From contig NZ_AKWX02000004.1 of NCBI RefSeq assembly GCF_000306115.2, forward strand, positions 124,001 through 188,000: 64,000 nucleotides of DNA, read 5' to 3'. Shown here piece by piece: positions 42,849 to 50,876 of this stretch. How positions within the stretch are numbered: position 1 is the first letter of the stretch; every line of letters starts with the position of its first letter. Made by a program: the position numbers and the translations under genes. This stretch comes from Leptospira wolffii serovar Khorat str. Khorat-H2 (GTDB lineage: Bacteria > Spirochaetota > Leptospiria > Leptospirales > Leptospiraceae). Below the pieces are notes generated by a model. The model was not told the DNA's origin, made no database searches, and saw only the letters and a program-made list of their open reading frames with translations.

Positions 42849-43190
42849 TCAATCTTTATCATAGAAAGCGAATGCGACCGCGAGAAGGATAAGAAAGAAA
42901 CTAACTGCGTGGTTCCATTTCAGTCTTTCTCTTAACACCAGGACGGCAAAGCCGATGAATACCGTGATCGTGATGACTTCCTGGAGAATTTTCAACTGAA
43001 AGCCGCTCAGTTCATCCTCCGCATAGCCGATCCGATTGGCTGGAACCATAAGACAATACTCGAATAGAGCGATTCCCCAGGAGATGAGGATGGTCTTCCA
43101 TAATGGGAAATCCTTGAAGAATTTCAAATGCCCGTACCAAGCGAAGGTCATGAACAGATTGGATAGGGTCAGTAAAGCGAATGTCCTCAT
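42849..43190 (-). CDS. DMT-fold membrane protein of the DUF486 family
   Basis: This is a 113-residue protein with four membrane helices. The sequence LSNLFMTFAWYGHLKFF near the N-terminus and WGIALFEYCLMVPANRIGY are the family signature, as is FQLKILQEVITITVFIGFAV. DUF486 proteins are short relatives of drug/metabolite transporters, with unknown substrate. The ATG is at 43190. It lies between the IS and the Hsp20 operon, with the Hsp20 terminator just upstream, so it has its own promoter or is read-through. Confidence 0.9.
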   Translation of the reverse strand: MRTFALLTLSNLFMTFAWYGHLKFFKDFPLWKTILISWGIALFEYCLMVPANRIGYAEDELSGFQLKILQEVITITVFIGFAVLVLRERLKWNHAVSFFLILLAVAFAFYDKD

Positions 43191-43223
43191 AAGACCAGAG
43201 AATCCAGCCTCGGGATTTAGGGC

Positions 43224-43254
43224 AAAAAAAAACCGGAGAACTTCTTCTCCGGTT
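43224..43254 (-). terminator. Terminator of the Hsp20 operon
   Basis: On the minus strand AACCGGAGAA pairs with TTCTCCGGTT across a four-base loop, followed by a run of eight or nine T residues. It is a strong intrinsic terminator about 30 bases after the second Hsp20 stop. Confidence 0.9.
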
Positions 43255-43283
43255 AGGATCGATAAGGTTGTTGCGATTGCCTT

Positions 43284-43676
43284 TTAAGCGGATTTCACTT
43301 CGATTTTTTTGGTCTGGGGTTTTTTGCGAGGGAGCTTCAGCTCCAATACTCCGTTTTTCAATACCGCCGAGATTCCATCCTCTTCCACGGATTCGGACAA
43401 TACGAAGTTCCTTCTGTAATCACCGGCTCTGTATTCGGAATACCTGAGTTCTCCTTGCACTTCCGGAACTGTGGTCTTAGCGGATATCCTCAGTTCGTTC
43501 TTCTCTAGGGAGATTTCCAGATCGGATTCTTTGACTCCCGGAAGATCGATGCGTAGTACATGTTCTTCTTCGTTCGAATATAAATCAGTTGCCGGAGTAT
43601 AGAGAGGTTTGGAAGTCCTATTCTCCTTAGTGGTTTCCGTATTCGTCTCTTTATTCAATAATTCTGTTGTGCTCAT
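43284..43676 (-). CDS. Hsp20/alpha-crystallin small heat shock protein (second of pair)
   Basis: Small heat shock proteins bind unfolding proteins in an ATP-independent way. This is a 130-residue protein whose alpha-crystallin domain shows HVLRIDLPGVKESDLEISLE, ELRISAKTTVP and the C-terminal GVLELKLPRKKPQTKKIEVK. The I/L-x-I/V tail motif is not clean. The ATG at 43676 has AAGGAG seven bases upstream; a TTG two codons earlier is too close to it. It lies 11 bases after the first Hsp20 stop, so both are in one CIRCE-controlled transcript that ends in the terminator at 43224. Confidence 0.93.
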   Translation of the reverse strand: MSTTELLNKETNTETTKENRTSKPLYTPATDLYSNEEEHVLRIDLPGVKESDLEISLEKNELRISAKTTVPEVQGELRYSEYRAGDYRRNFVLSESVEEDGISAVLKNGVLELKLPRKKPQTKKIEVKSA

Positions 43677-43687
43677 CTTCAATCTCC

Positions 43688-44095
43688 TTAGGCCTTGGCT
43701 TCGATTCGGATCTTTCTAGGCTTCTCGCTCTCTTGCACGGGCAAGCGGAGTGTTAGTACTCCATCTTGGACCTTGGCTTGCACTTTTTCGGAATCCACCG
43801 CCACGGGGAGTTCCAACTGTCTTTTGAAATTTCCTCTAGCTCTTTCTTGTCGTCTAGGATGTTCGGTTTTGGAATCCTTCCATTCTCCCGCGATGGTAAG
43901 AATGTTATGGGCGACCGTAATTTCCAGGTCCTCGGGAGCTAGTCCAGGGATCTCGGCAGTAACCGTGATATGATCCGAGTCGGCATATACGTTTAGGGCC
44001 GGATACGAATGTCCCCCCTCCCAAATCGGATCGAAGAGATTATGAATCCGGTGTTGTAGTCCGAAAACTTGGCTGAATAAGTCGTGCTTTCTCAT
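43688..44095 (-). CDS. Hsp20/alpha-crystallin small heat shock protein (first of pair)
   Basis: The protein is about 135 residues. The alpha-crystallin domain shows ITVTAEIPGLAPEDLEITVA, LTIAGEWKD and VQDGVLTLRLPVQESEKPRK. It belongs to the IbpA-like Hsp20 class. I chose ATG at 44095, which has GGAGG seven bases before it. The in-frame alternative nine codons earlier would start inside the CIRCE operator at 44116-44142. Expression is expected to be repressed by HrcA and to rise with heat. Confidence 0.94.
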   Translation of the reverse strand: MRKHDLFSQVFGLQHRIHNLFDPIWEGGHSYPALNVYADSDHITVTAEIPGLAPEDLEITVAHNILTIAGEWKDSKTEHPRRQERARGNFKRQLELPVAVDSEKVQAKVQDGVLTLRLPVQESEKPRKIRIEAKA

Positions 44096-44115
44096 GATTT
44101 TGCCTCCATTGCTTT

Positions 44116-44142
44116 TTGGCACTCGTATATATAGAGTGCCAA
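44116..44142. promoter_or_regulatory. CIRCE operator 1 (HrcA binding site), proximal
   Basis: TTGGCACTC, nine bases, GAGTGCCAA is a perfect inverted repeat with the CIRCE spacing (consensus TTAGCACTC-N9-GAGTGCTAA). It lies 21 bases before the Hsp20 ATG. The spacer contains TATATATA, which could be part of the -10 region on the minus strand. Confidence 0.93.
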
Positions 44143-44176
44143 AAAGGATAAAAAGTTCAATCTCTTTTTTGAAAAT

Positions 44177-44203
44177 TTAGCACTCTTTTTTATCGAGTGC
44201 CAG
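44177..44203. promoter_or_regulatory. CIRCE operator 2 (HrcA binding site), distal
   Basis: TTAGCACTC, nine bases, GAGTGCCAG matches the CIRCE consensus with one arm perfect and two differences in the other. It is 34 bases from operator 1, so a promoter between them would be flanked by HrcA. Confidence 0.9.
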
Positions 44204-44330
44204 GGAGGGGGATTTTGATGTTCCGAGGAGAATCGGCCGAAGAACTGGCTTAAAAACCTAGGCTTTCCGACAAAAAAAGAATCGGACAAGTAGGGTTTCT
44301 TCCAGTCTTTTGGAACTGCGGAGCGCATTC

Positions 44331-45194
44331 TTGGAATCGGAAGAAACGAAAAATCCTACGAAAATTCTACTCATTCGGTGTAAGGACGAACCCGGCCTCA
44401 TTCATCGAATTACTGGGTTCTTGGCCAAAATCGGAGCTAATATCTTGAGTAATCAGGAATTCGTAGAACCTCTGGAGAAGGTATTCTTCATGAGAACCGA
44501 GTATTCCTGTCCCAGGGGAGAATCGGATGAGAATCTTTTTATCGAACTACGAAAGGTACTTCCTGCCGATGCCGAGCTCAGACTCTCCCGTCCGGAAAGG
44601 GCGAGAGTCGTAGTACTTGCCACCAAAGAGCCCCATTGTTTGGGAGATATTCTTCTGCGCTGGAGATATGGAGAACTCCCTATGGAGCTTTCCGGAGTGA
44701 TTTCCAATCACGAGGTATTAGGAGACCTCGTCCGAGATTTCGGGATTCCATTTTACTGCATTCCAAGCGAAGGCATGGATCGGGAGGAACACGAGTCTCT
44801 CTTGAACGAAAAGATTGCGGAACTGAAACCGGATTGGATCGTTCTTGCTAAATACATGCGTATCCTTACTCCGGAATTCGTCCGGAAATGGGAGAATCGG
44901 ATCCTGAATATCCATCATTCTTTTTTGCCCGCTTTCGTAGGAGCAAAGCCGTACGAGCAGGCTTACAAAAGGGGAGTGAAGATCATCGGTGGCACGGCTC
45001 ATATGGTCACCGAAAGTTTGGACGAAGGACCCATTCTAGTCCAGGACGTGAGCCATGTGGATCATAGTTATTCTCCGGAACGTTTGGTTTTGTACGGTAG
45101 AGACTTGGAAAAAGTGGTTTTGGCCAAGGCTTTACGCCTTCTTTTGGAATCCAGAGTCATGGTATTCCAAAATCGTACGGTGATATTTGAATGA
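44331..45194 (+). CDS. purU: Formyltetrahydrofolate deformylase PurU
   Basis: PurU hydrolyses 10-formyl-THF to formate and THF, balancing one-carbon units and feeding purine synthesis through PurT. It has 287 residues. An N-terminal ACT-like domain (KILLIRCKDEPGLIHRITGF) precedes the formyltransferase domain. The catalytic triad is visible as Asn and His in ILNIHHSFLPAFVG, and Asp in AHMVTESLDEGPILVQD. The start is TTG at 44331 with GGAG seven bases upstream; a TTG at 44310 is possible. A regulatory link to the adjacent CIRCE region is not suggested. Confidence 0.94.
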   Translation: MESEETKNPTKILLIRCKDEPGLIHRITGFLAKIGANILSNQEFVEPLEKVFFMRTEYSCPRGESDENLFIELRKVLPADAELRLSRPERARVVVLATKEPHCLGDILLRWRYGELPMELSGVISNHEVLGDLVRDFGIPFYCIPSEGMDREEHESLLNEKIAELKPDWIVLAKYMRILTPEFVRKWENRILNIHHSFLPAFVGAKPYEQAYKRGVKIIGGTAHMVTESLDEGPILVQDVSHVDHSYSPERLVLYGRDLEKVVLAKALRLLLESRVMVFQNRTVIFE

Positions 45195-45299
45195 TCCCGG
45201 TTTTCATTTTTTATTTCCCTTACCCATCGACGAACGATTCCGATTGACCGAATCCGAATCTAAGTGCCTTTTAATCATTTCCGATCGTTTCGAAATCCC

Positions 45300-46709
45300 A
45301 TGAGTTTTAAAAGAATCCGCCTTCCCGTTGCCTTGCTTCTTTCCTCCATTCCTCTTTTGCTTTCCTTTTTCGGATATTTGCCCCCTCCTGTGGGAGGGAT
45401 GTTTTTCATCTTCTTTTTAGCCGCAGGCTTTTGGATCTTCGAAATCATTCCCGGGCATGCAACCTCCATTCTCATCATTCTTGCAGAGATACTCCTTTTT
45501 TCGAATCCGGGCAAATGGGAGATTCTTCGACCTTATCACCCAGGACCCGGAAAGAATCCTGTTCCCGGAATCTTTCTTTCTTCCTTAGCGGATTCGGCGG
45601 TCATTCTATTCTTAGGAAGTTTTGCTTTGGCAAAGGCTTGCGTGAAAGTAGGAGTGGATCGCTGGTTGGCAAACCGGGTACTTCCTTATTTCGGAACCAA
45701 GCCCCAGTTCGTTCTATTAGGTCTCATGTGCATTACGGCGACCATTTCTCTCTGGATGAGCAATACTGCCACCGCCTCCCTCATGATCGCGCTGGTATTT
45801 CCTCTCTTATCCGCTCTGGACTCGGAGGAAAAATTTCGCAAGGCCGTATTGATAGGAATTCCTTTCGCTGCCAATTTGGGAGGAATCGGAACTCCCATAG
45901 GTTCTCCTCCAAACGTAATCGCTTTCGCCAATTTAAAGAACCAGGGATATGGAGAATTTCTTTCTTTCGGAACCTGGATGCTTGTAGCCGTTCCGTTATT
46001 GCTGTTACTTCTTGCGGCTGCTTGGTTTTGGCTACTGAAGGCCTTTCCCGCTTCCGAGGGTTTGAGTATATCGCTACATTACGGTTCCGCAGAAGATTCC
46101 GTTTCTAAGAAGAAGCTGAGATTCGTTTTGTTCGGATTCTTTTTCACGGTTCTTCTTTGGTTGAGCGAATCCTGGCATGGAATTCCGGCGGGAGTTGTAG
46201 CTCTAGTTCCTCTATTATTATTCACTTCTTTGGGGATCTTGGGATCCGAAGATTTGAGATCATTAGAATGGGACGTTTTGATTTTAGTCGCGGGCGGAAT
46301 CGCTTTAGGGACCGGAATCGAAAAAAGCGGGGCGGGAATCTGGTTCGGAGAAATCATCGGGTCCAATACGGGTCCCGGAGAAAGCGTTTGGGTGTTAGGG
46401 ATCTTTTTCTCTATCGGTCTTTTTCTTTCTACCTTCCTTTCTAATACGGCCACTGCGAATTTGCTTGTTCCTTTGGCATTACCGGTTGCCGCTCTTTTGC
46501 AACCCGGGAACTCTTCCTATGCGATACAATTGGTTTTAGGTTCCGCCTTGGGAGCTTCTCTCGCTATGTCCTTACCGGTTTCCACTCCTCCGAATGCAGT
46601 CGCCTATGCAGTGGGGGGATTCGAGATCCGAGATATGGCAAAGGTGGGAGTGAAGATCGGAATTCTCGGGCTCATCTTGGTTCTTTTGGGTTTCCTTCTC
46701 TTTAGTTGA
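45300..46709 (+). CDS. DASS/SLC13 family sodium-coupled anion symporter
   Basis: This family moves dicarboxylates, citrate or sulfate with Na+ across the inner membrane. It has about 469 residues with about 11 helices. The SNT signature is seen in LWMSNTATASLMIAL and again in FLSNTATANLLVPLALPV; these repeated motifs bind Na+ and substrate. IPFAANLGGIGTPIGSPPNV is the other landmark. ATG at 45300 is used because an upstream GTG at 45264 has no RBS. The substrate is unknown; dicarboxylate is likely. Confidence 0.9.
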   Translation: MSFKRIRLPVALLLSSIPLLLSFFGYLPPPVGGMFFIFFLAAGFWIFEIIPGHATSILIILAEILLFSNPGKWEILRPYHPGPGKNPVPGIFLSSLADSAVILFLGSFALAKACVKVGVDRWLANRVLPYFGTKPQFVLLGLMCITATISLWMSNTATASLMIALVFPLLSALDSEEKFRKAVLIGIPFAANLGGIGTPIGSPPNVIAFANLKNQGYGEFLSFGTWMLVAVPLLLLLLAAAWFWLLKAFPASEGLSISLHYGSAEDSVSKKKLRFVLFGFFFTVLLWLSESWHGIPAGVVALVPLLLFTSLGILGSEDLRSLEWDVLILVAGGIALGTGIEKSGAGIWFGEIIGSNTGPGESVWVLGIFFSIGLFLSTFLSNTATANLLVPLALPVAALLQPGNSSYAIQLVLGSALGASLAMSLPVSTPPNAVAYAVGGFEIRDMAKVGVKIGILGLILVLLGFLLFS

Positions 46710-46816
46710 ATATTTTATAAAAACATAAATTATCCGGAATCACTTTTCCGGGTAACGCGCCTGATTTTCGAAAAATTATCCTTCAGAATTTCGATGGATT
46801 GAATAAGGTTCGGAAT

Positions 46817-47065
46817 ATGAAAACAGTTTTGGAAATACCGGAAACATTATTCAAAAAAGCGAATGCTTTAGCTGAAGAAGAAGGGATTCCTTTTTCCGGA
46901 TTGGTTCTTACCTCCTTGGTAAATTCTTTAGAAGTCAAACTTGCCTTTCGAAAAGTGGACTTCGATTGGCATAAAGATTCGTATGGCTGGCCTGTGATTT
47001 CCCGTGGCGGGATGCGGGTCAGCGACGACTTGGTAAATTCTATACGTAAAGAAATCAGAATATAG
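46817..47065 (+). CDS. Type II antitoxin (VapB-like)
   Basis: This is an 82-residue protein whose N-terminus is MKTVLEIPETLFKKANALAE, typical of ribbon-helix-helix type antitoxins of VapBC modules. The C-terminal half (RKVDFDWHKDSYGWPVISRG) would wrap the toxin. I start at 46817, which has AAGG about eight bases upstream; the earlier ATG adds six residues. The toxin gene after it is broken, so the antitoxin may be orphaned. Confidence 0.75.
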   Translation: MKTVLEIPETLFKKANALAEEEGIPFSGLVLTSLVNSLEVKLAFRKVDFDWHKDSYGWPVISRGGMRVSDDLVNSIRKEIRI

Positions 47066-47103
47066 GTCAAAGATTCAATTCTAACAAATATAGCCAAGGA
47101 CCG

Positions 47104-47618
47104 ATGGGATACCTTTTGGATGTAAATGTGCTGATCGCTTTGACGGACTCGAATCACGAATTCCATGAGGCCGCCTGGGAATGGTTTTTAGAGAGATCTT
47201 CCGAGGCATGGGCTACTTGTCCAATTACGAAAAACGGATTTGTTCGTATTTTCGGAAGCCCAAAATATCCGAACGGTCCCGGTTCCGAGGAGAAGGCAAG
47301 AGAACTCCTTTCGCAACTTAGGTTGGTGATATTTCTATTTCGAATCTTTCCATTTTTCCGGATTTGAGGTTCTCTCTTTCTAAGAACCTTACAAATCTAC
47401 ATTTCTTGGGGCTTGCCGTAAGCCATTCCTGTAAATTCGTGAGTTTTGATGCCGGGATCCCTTGGGCTCAAATCGTAGGAGGCGGTAAATTTCTGAAAAT
47501 TATAGATCCGGTGTCAATTCTACAGGACCATCTTGAATTCATGAAGAGCGCAAAAATACGATTTCAGGAGGGGGCGAGTTTTAGAAGAACAGGTAAGTAT
47601 TTTATTTCCGAATTATAG
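47104..47618 (+). pseudogene. Frameshifted VapC-like PIN-domain toxin
   Basis: The first reading frame (47104-47367) gives MGYLLDVNVLIALTDSNHEF and TCPITKNGFVRIFGS, the N-terminal half of a PIN-domain VapC. Its tail after residue about 76 is not homologous (IFLFRIFPFFRI). A second frame carries the rest, SNLSIFPDLRFSLSKNLTNL then HFLGLAVSHSCKFVSFDAGI. The shift is near 47325-47345. The catalytic Asp that should follow the VTDAY-like region reads Asn (LTNLHFLGLA), so the toxin is doubly impaired. It looks like a decayed toxin gene behind an intact antitoxin. Confidence 0.8.
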
Positions 47619-47644
47619 CTAAGCTCCGATACTGTCCTCCAATC

Positions 47645-48853
47645 ATGAGGTTTTTTCGAAGCTCGCCGATTTCATTCCAAATAGTTGCTCTATTATTATT
47701 CTTAAATGGCCTTGGATTTAGCTGTGCGGGCATATCGGAAAAAAAACCGGATTCTTCTCAGAATATGGGATCCGCACTCGTCGGAAAAATCGAATCCCAA
47801 ATCGATAAACTCTTAGGTAAAGAAGAAGATCCTGAAATCGTTAAGATTCTATTCGGCGGGGATGTGATGTTTAATTGGGGCATCCGAGATACGATCAAAT
47901 CCAAGGGCGAGCTAGCTCCCGTAAAGGGACTGCAAGAGCTTTTCCTGGAAGCGGATTTAAGAGTATTGAATTTAGAGACTCCAGTAATTTCCGAGAAGGC
48001 TTGGGACCAAGGCAAGGCTTACGTTTTTCAAGCCAAGGAATCCGATTTGGAATCCATGTCTTTCCTGGGGGTGGATCTCGTTTCCTTGGGAAATAACCAT
48101 GCAATGGATCATGGACCGGAGGGATTAGAGGAGACTTTGCGTTTCCTTTCCCAAAGAAATATTTCCCATATAGGCGCGGGCAAGAATTTGGAAGCTGCGT
48201 TTCGTCCTTGGACCTGGGATGGAAAGAATACTTCCCTAAGAGTCTATTCTGCGACCAATGTCGCCGAGGGAAGATCCCATTATGCAAGTCTCAAGCCTGG
48301 AGTCATGCCCTTGGATCTGGACTTACTCGGGAAACGATTTCAATCCGAGAATGCGATTTTAAATTCTACCAAGAACGGAAAAAAGTCTTCGAAAAAGTCT
48401 CCCGCTTTTTTTAAAGAAAGCCCTTTCAAAATTCTTTCATTGCATTGGGGTGTGGAATATTCTCCTTTTCCTACCCCGGAACAAAGAAAGACCGCTAAGA
48501 GCCTGTCCGATCACGGGATGAAGGTGATTATAGGCCACCATCCGCATATTCCCCAAGGAATCGAAAGAATCGGAAACACTCTCGTGTTTTATTCTCTTGG
48601 AAATCTGATTTTCGGAAGTAGAAACGCTTACTTGAATCATAACATAATCGTTATCTTACATATCAAGCGAGGCAATCTTCTAAAAGCGGAACTTGTTCCT
48701 ATCTTCGGAAAATTCCAAAACGAAGATCATTTAGTACGTCCTTTGAAGGGGGAGGAAGCTAAGAACTTTTTACATGAGATAGCGGTTTTGTCCCAGGATT
48801 TAGGTACTAAGATCCGTATAGAAGGGGAAAGGGGCTGGATCGATCTGGACTAA
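47645..48853 (+). CDS. CapA/PgsA-family metallophosphatase-like lipoprotein
   Basis: CapA-family proteins are calcineurin-fold enzymes linked to poly-gamma-glutamate synthesis or anchoring in Bacillus. This 402-residue protein has a lipobox-like LGFSC near residues 23-27. It then shows the metal-binding ILFGGDVMFNWG (GD), LNLETPVIS, LVSLGNNHAMDHGPEGLEET (GNNHAxD), ILSLHWGVEYSPFPTPEQR and VIIGHHPHIPQGIERIG with the final His pair. No other PGA genes are nearby, so poly-gamma-glutamate synthesis is not implied. It ends inside the stop of the convergent sigma-54 activator gene by four bases. Confidence 0.87.
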   Translation: MRFFRSSPISFQIVALLLFLNGLGFSCAGISEKKPDSSQNMGSALVGKIESQIDKLLGKEEDPEIVKILFGGDVMFNWGIRDTIKSKGELAPVKGLQELFLEADLRVLNLETPVISEKAWDQGKAYVFQAKESDLESMSFLGVDLVSLGNNHAMDHGPEGLEETLRFLSQRNISHIGAGKNLEAAFRPWTWDGKNTSLRVYSATNVAEGRSHYASLKPGVMPLDLDLLGKRFQSENAILNSTKNGKKSSKKSPAFFKESPFKILSLHWGVEYSPFPTPEQRKTAKSLSDHGMKVIIGHHPHIPQGIERIGNTLVFYSLGNLIFGSRNAYLNHNIIVILHIKRGNLLKAELVPIFGKFQNEDHLVRPLKGEEAKNFLHEIAVLSQDLGTKIRIEGERGWIDLD

Positions 48854-50712
48854 ACGTCCTTTAACCCGAATTTCGGAAGTTCGATCGAATATTTTCTCAG
48901 TTTTCTATATAAGGTGTTTCTTCCCATCCCCAAATTCTTTGCGGCCTTGCTGATTATGTAATTTTCTTTTTCCAGGGCTTCCAGAATCGCTTTTTTCTCC
49001 CAGGATTTTGTTGCGGAAGCGGATTCCATATCTTCCGGACCATCGCTTTCCAAGGCGTAAATCGAAGGGATTTCCAGGGAGTCTTCTTCCCAGACAAGCG
49101 ACTCGGCTTCTATTTCCTTTTTATCCGAAGATAAGAAGACTGCCTGTTGCAAAACGCTTTGCAATTCTCTAATATTCCCCGGCCATGTGTAGTTTAGAAT
49201 TTTTTTGAGAGATTCTTTGGAAAATACTCGGTCCTCGGATCCGATTTTCTTTAGAATGTCCTTGGATAATCCTATGATATCGGTTCTTTCTCGAAGCGGA
49301 ATCATGTAGAGAACGATTCCTTTTAGTCGAAAATACAGATCCTTTCTGAATTTTCCGGATTGCACTTCCTTCCAGAGATTCCTATGAGTCGCGGCGATCA
49401 CTCTCACATCCACCTTATGAGATTTGTAACTACCCACCGGATTTACGCTTCCTTCCTGCAATACTCGAAGTAGGGAAGATTGGGCTCTAGGATTCATATC
49501 CCCAATCTCATCCAAGAAGATGGTTCCTCCGTCCGCCGCCTGGAATTTTCCGATCCCTCCTTCTTTACTCGCTCCGGTAAAGGCTCCTTTTTCATAGCCA
49601 AATAATTCGCTTTCTATCAATGAATCGGGTATGGAACTGCAATTAACCGCTATGAAAGGTTTTCCGGCTCTGGAGCTATGATTGTGAATGGATTGCGCGT
49701 AGACTTCTTTTCCGGTTCCGGATTCTCCCAATAGCAGAATCGGAAAATGGTGCTCGGCCGCTCTTTTCGCAAGACCGATCAGGTTTTGGATTTTGGGACA
49801 ATTGCAGTATAGATCCCCGAACGTGTATCTGGTTTCTTTAGAGATCGGTTTTTGCTTATCTAAAAATCCCCAGACTCTCTTTCTGCCGGTATAGATCGTA
49901 TGGAATCTCGGATTTCCGGGAAAATCGGGAGACTCGATAACTTCCGTCCAATCTTTTCCGAGCGTCCCTTCTCCCAAGAGTTGTTTTGCCTTTCGATTTA
50001 GATATACGACTCTTCGAGACTCGTCTAAGGAGACGATGCTTCTTGTCTCGGCGGAGGATATCGCATCCAGTTCTTTTAGGATCTCCAGTTTTTCCTGGCG
50101 GGATCTATCCAGGAGAAGCCTTGTCTCCACCGATTCCGCCGCGAGGCAAGCCAAAGAAAGAGAATGCGGGATTTCGTCCTTATAGTGTCCGGTAATATCA
50201 AGAATTCCTAATAATTTGCCTTCAGGAGAATGGATGGGACTTGCGGCACAGGATAGAAAGGAATTCTTTTCCATGAAATGATTGCTTCCGTGGATTCTGA
50301 CGGGAGCGTCTATCGCGAGAGAGGTTCCAATTGCATTCGTGCCCCTGATTCCTTCTCCCCAATTGGCTCCCGGTTTCAGGCAGACTCGTTCCGTTTTCTT
50401 TAGGAACTCCGGATCTCCTATGCTGTGTAGAATATTTCCTTTTTGGTCCGAGAGAATGGCAACATATCCGTAGGGAGAAAGTCTGGGAAAAATTCTCTCC
50501 AATACCGGAACGGCATACCGAAGCAAAAGAAAATTTTCGCTACGAGTGTGGTGGAGAACCGAAGAACTCATAATATCCCGTACGATAGGGGATTCGGAAT
50601 CGAGTCCGAAATCCTTGGACCTCGATCTGGATTCTTGTACGATTCGATTCTCCGGAGAAATGGATTCCATAACGGTGAGAAATACAATACTCTCTTTCCG
50701 CTTGCCTTCCAC
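48850..50712 (-). CDS. Sigma-54-dependent activator, AcoR-like (GAF + AAA+ + Fis HTH)
   Basis: Such activators drive transcription from -24/-12 promoters by ATP hydrolysis. It has 620 residues. A GAF-type N-terminal sensing region (residues about 45-210) includes PYGYVAILSDQKGNILHSIG and SFLSCAASPIHSPEGKLLGI, then a PAS-like part. The AAA+ domain has Walker A LLGESGTGKEVYAQSIHNHS, the sigma-54 contact loop YEKGAFTGASKEGG and Walker B GGTIFLDEIGDMNPRAQ. The C-terminal Fis helix-turn-helix is AILEALEKENYIISKAAKNL followed by GMGRNTLYRKL. It is divergent from an aldehyde dehydrogenase, the usual AcoR-type partner, so it probably activates that gene in response to an aldehyde or alcohol-related signal. 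The start (GTG 50712 or ATG 50670) is uncertain. Confidence 0.9.
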   Translation of the reverse strand: MEGKRKESIVFLTVMESISPENRIVQESRSRSKDFGLDSESPIVRDIMSSSVLHHTRSENFLLLRYAVPVLERIFPRLSPYGYVAILSDQKGNILHSIGDPEFLKKTERVCLKPGANWGEGIRGTNAIGTSLAIDAPVRIHGSNHFMEKNSFLSCAASPIHSPEGKLLGILDITGHYKDEIPHSLSLACLAAESVETRLLLDRSRQEKLEILKELDAISSAETRSIVSLDESRRVVYLNRKAKQLLGEGTLGKDWTEVIESPDFPGNPRFHTIYTGRKRVWGFLDKQKPISKETRYTFGDLYCNCPKIQNLIGLAKRAAEHHFPILLLGESGTGKEVYAQSIHNHSSRAGKPFIAVNCSSIPDSLIESELFGYEKGAFTGASKEGGIGKFQAADGGTIFLDEIGDMNPRAQSSLLRVLQEGSVNPVGSYKSHKVDVRVIAATHRNLWKEVQSGKFRKDLYFRLKGIVLYMIPLRERTDIIGLSKDILKKIGSEDRVFSKESLKKILNYTWPGNIRELQSVLQQAVFLSSDKKEIEAESLVWEEDSLEIPSIYALESDGPEDMESASATKSWEKKAILEALEKENYIISKAAKNLGMGRNTLYRKLRKYSIELPKFGLKDV

Positions 50713-50739
50713 TTCTTTTTACAAAAAAGAACGTTCCCT

Positions 50740-50769
50740 TGTTCCAAAATGGATCAATGTACTGGAACA
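50740..50769. promoter_or_regulatory. Inverted repeat, probable activator binding site (UAS)
   Basis: TGTTCC, 18 bases, GGAACA is an inverted repeat about 90-115 bases before the expected sigma-54 start site, the position of an enhancer. It is a good candidate for the site of the divergent AcoR-like activator. A further GTTCC lies seven bases upstream (50733). Confidence 0.6.
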
Positions 50770-50829
50770 GTAATTGATAAAACGCAGGTTAATGAGTAGG
50801 AATTCCTACATATTTAGGACGAATCGCTT

Positions 50830-50845
50830 TGGCACATTCTTTGCA
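50830..50845 (+). promoter_or_regulatory. Sigma-54 (-24/-12) promoter of the aldehyde dehydrogenase gene
   Basis: TGGCACA, four bases, TTGCA matches the consensus TGGCACG-N4-TTGCW with one mismatch. GG at 50831-50832 and GC at 50843-50844 have exactly ten bases between them. Transcription should start near 50857, about 20 bases before the ATG at 50877. This also rules out a TTG start at 50829, which would lie inside the promoter. Confidence 0.88.
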
Positions 50846-50876
50846 ATCTTTCGGTAGATTAGTAAGGAGAAGTCCG

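Noticed and set aside
47104..47618. Programmed frameshift in the VapC-like gene
   Set aside because: No slippery heptamer with a following structure is obvious, and a catalytic residue is also lost, so decay is more likely.
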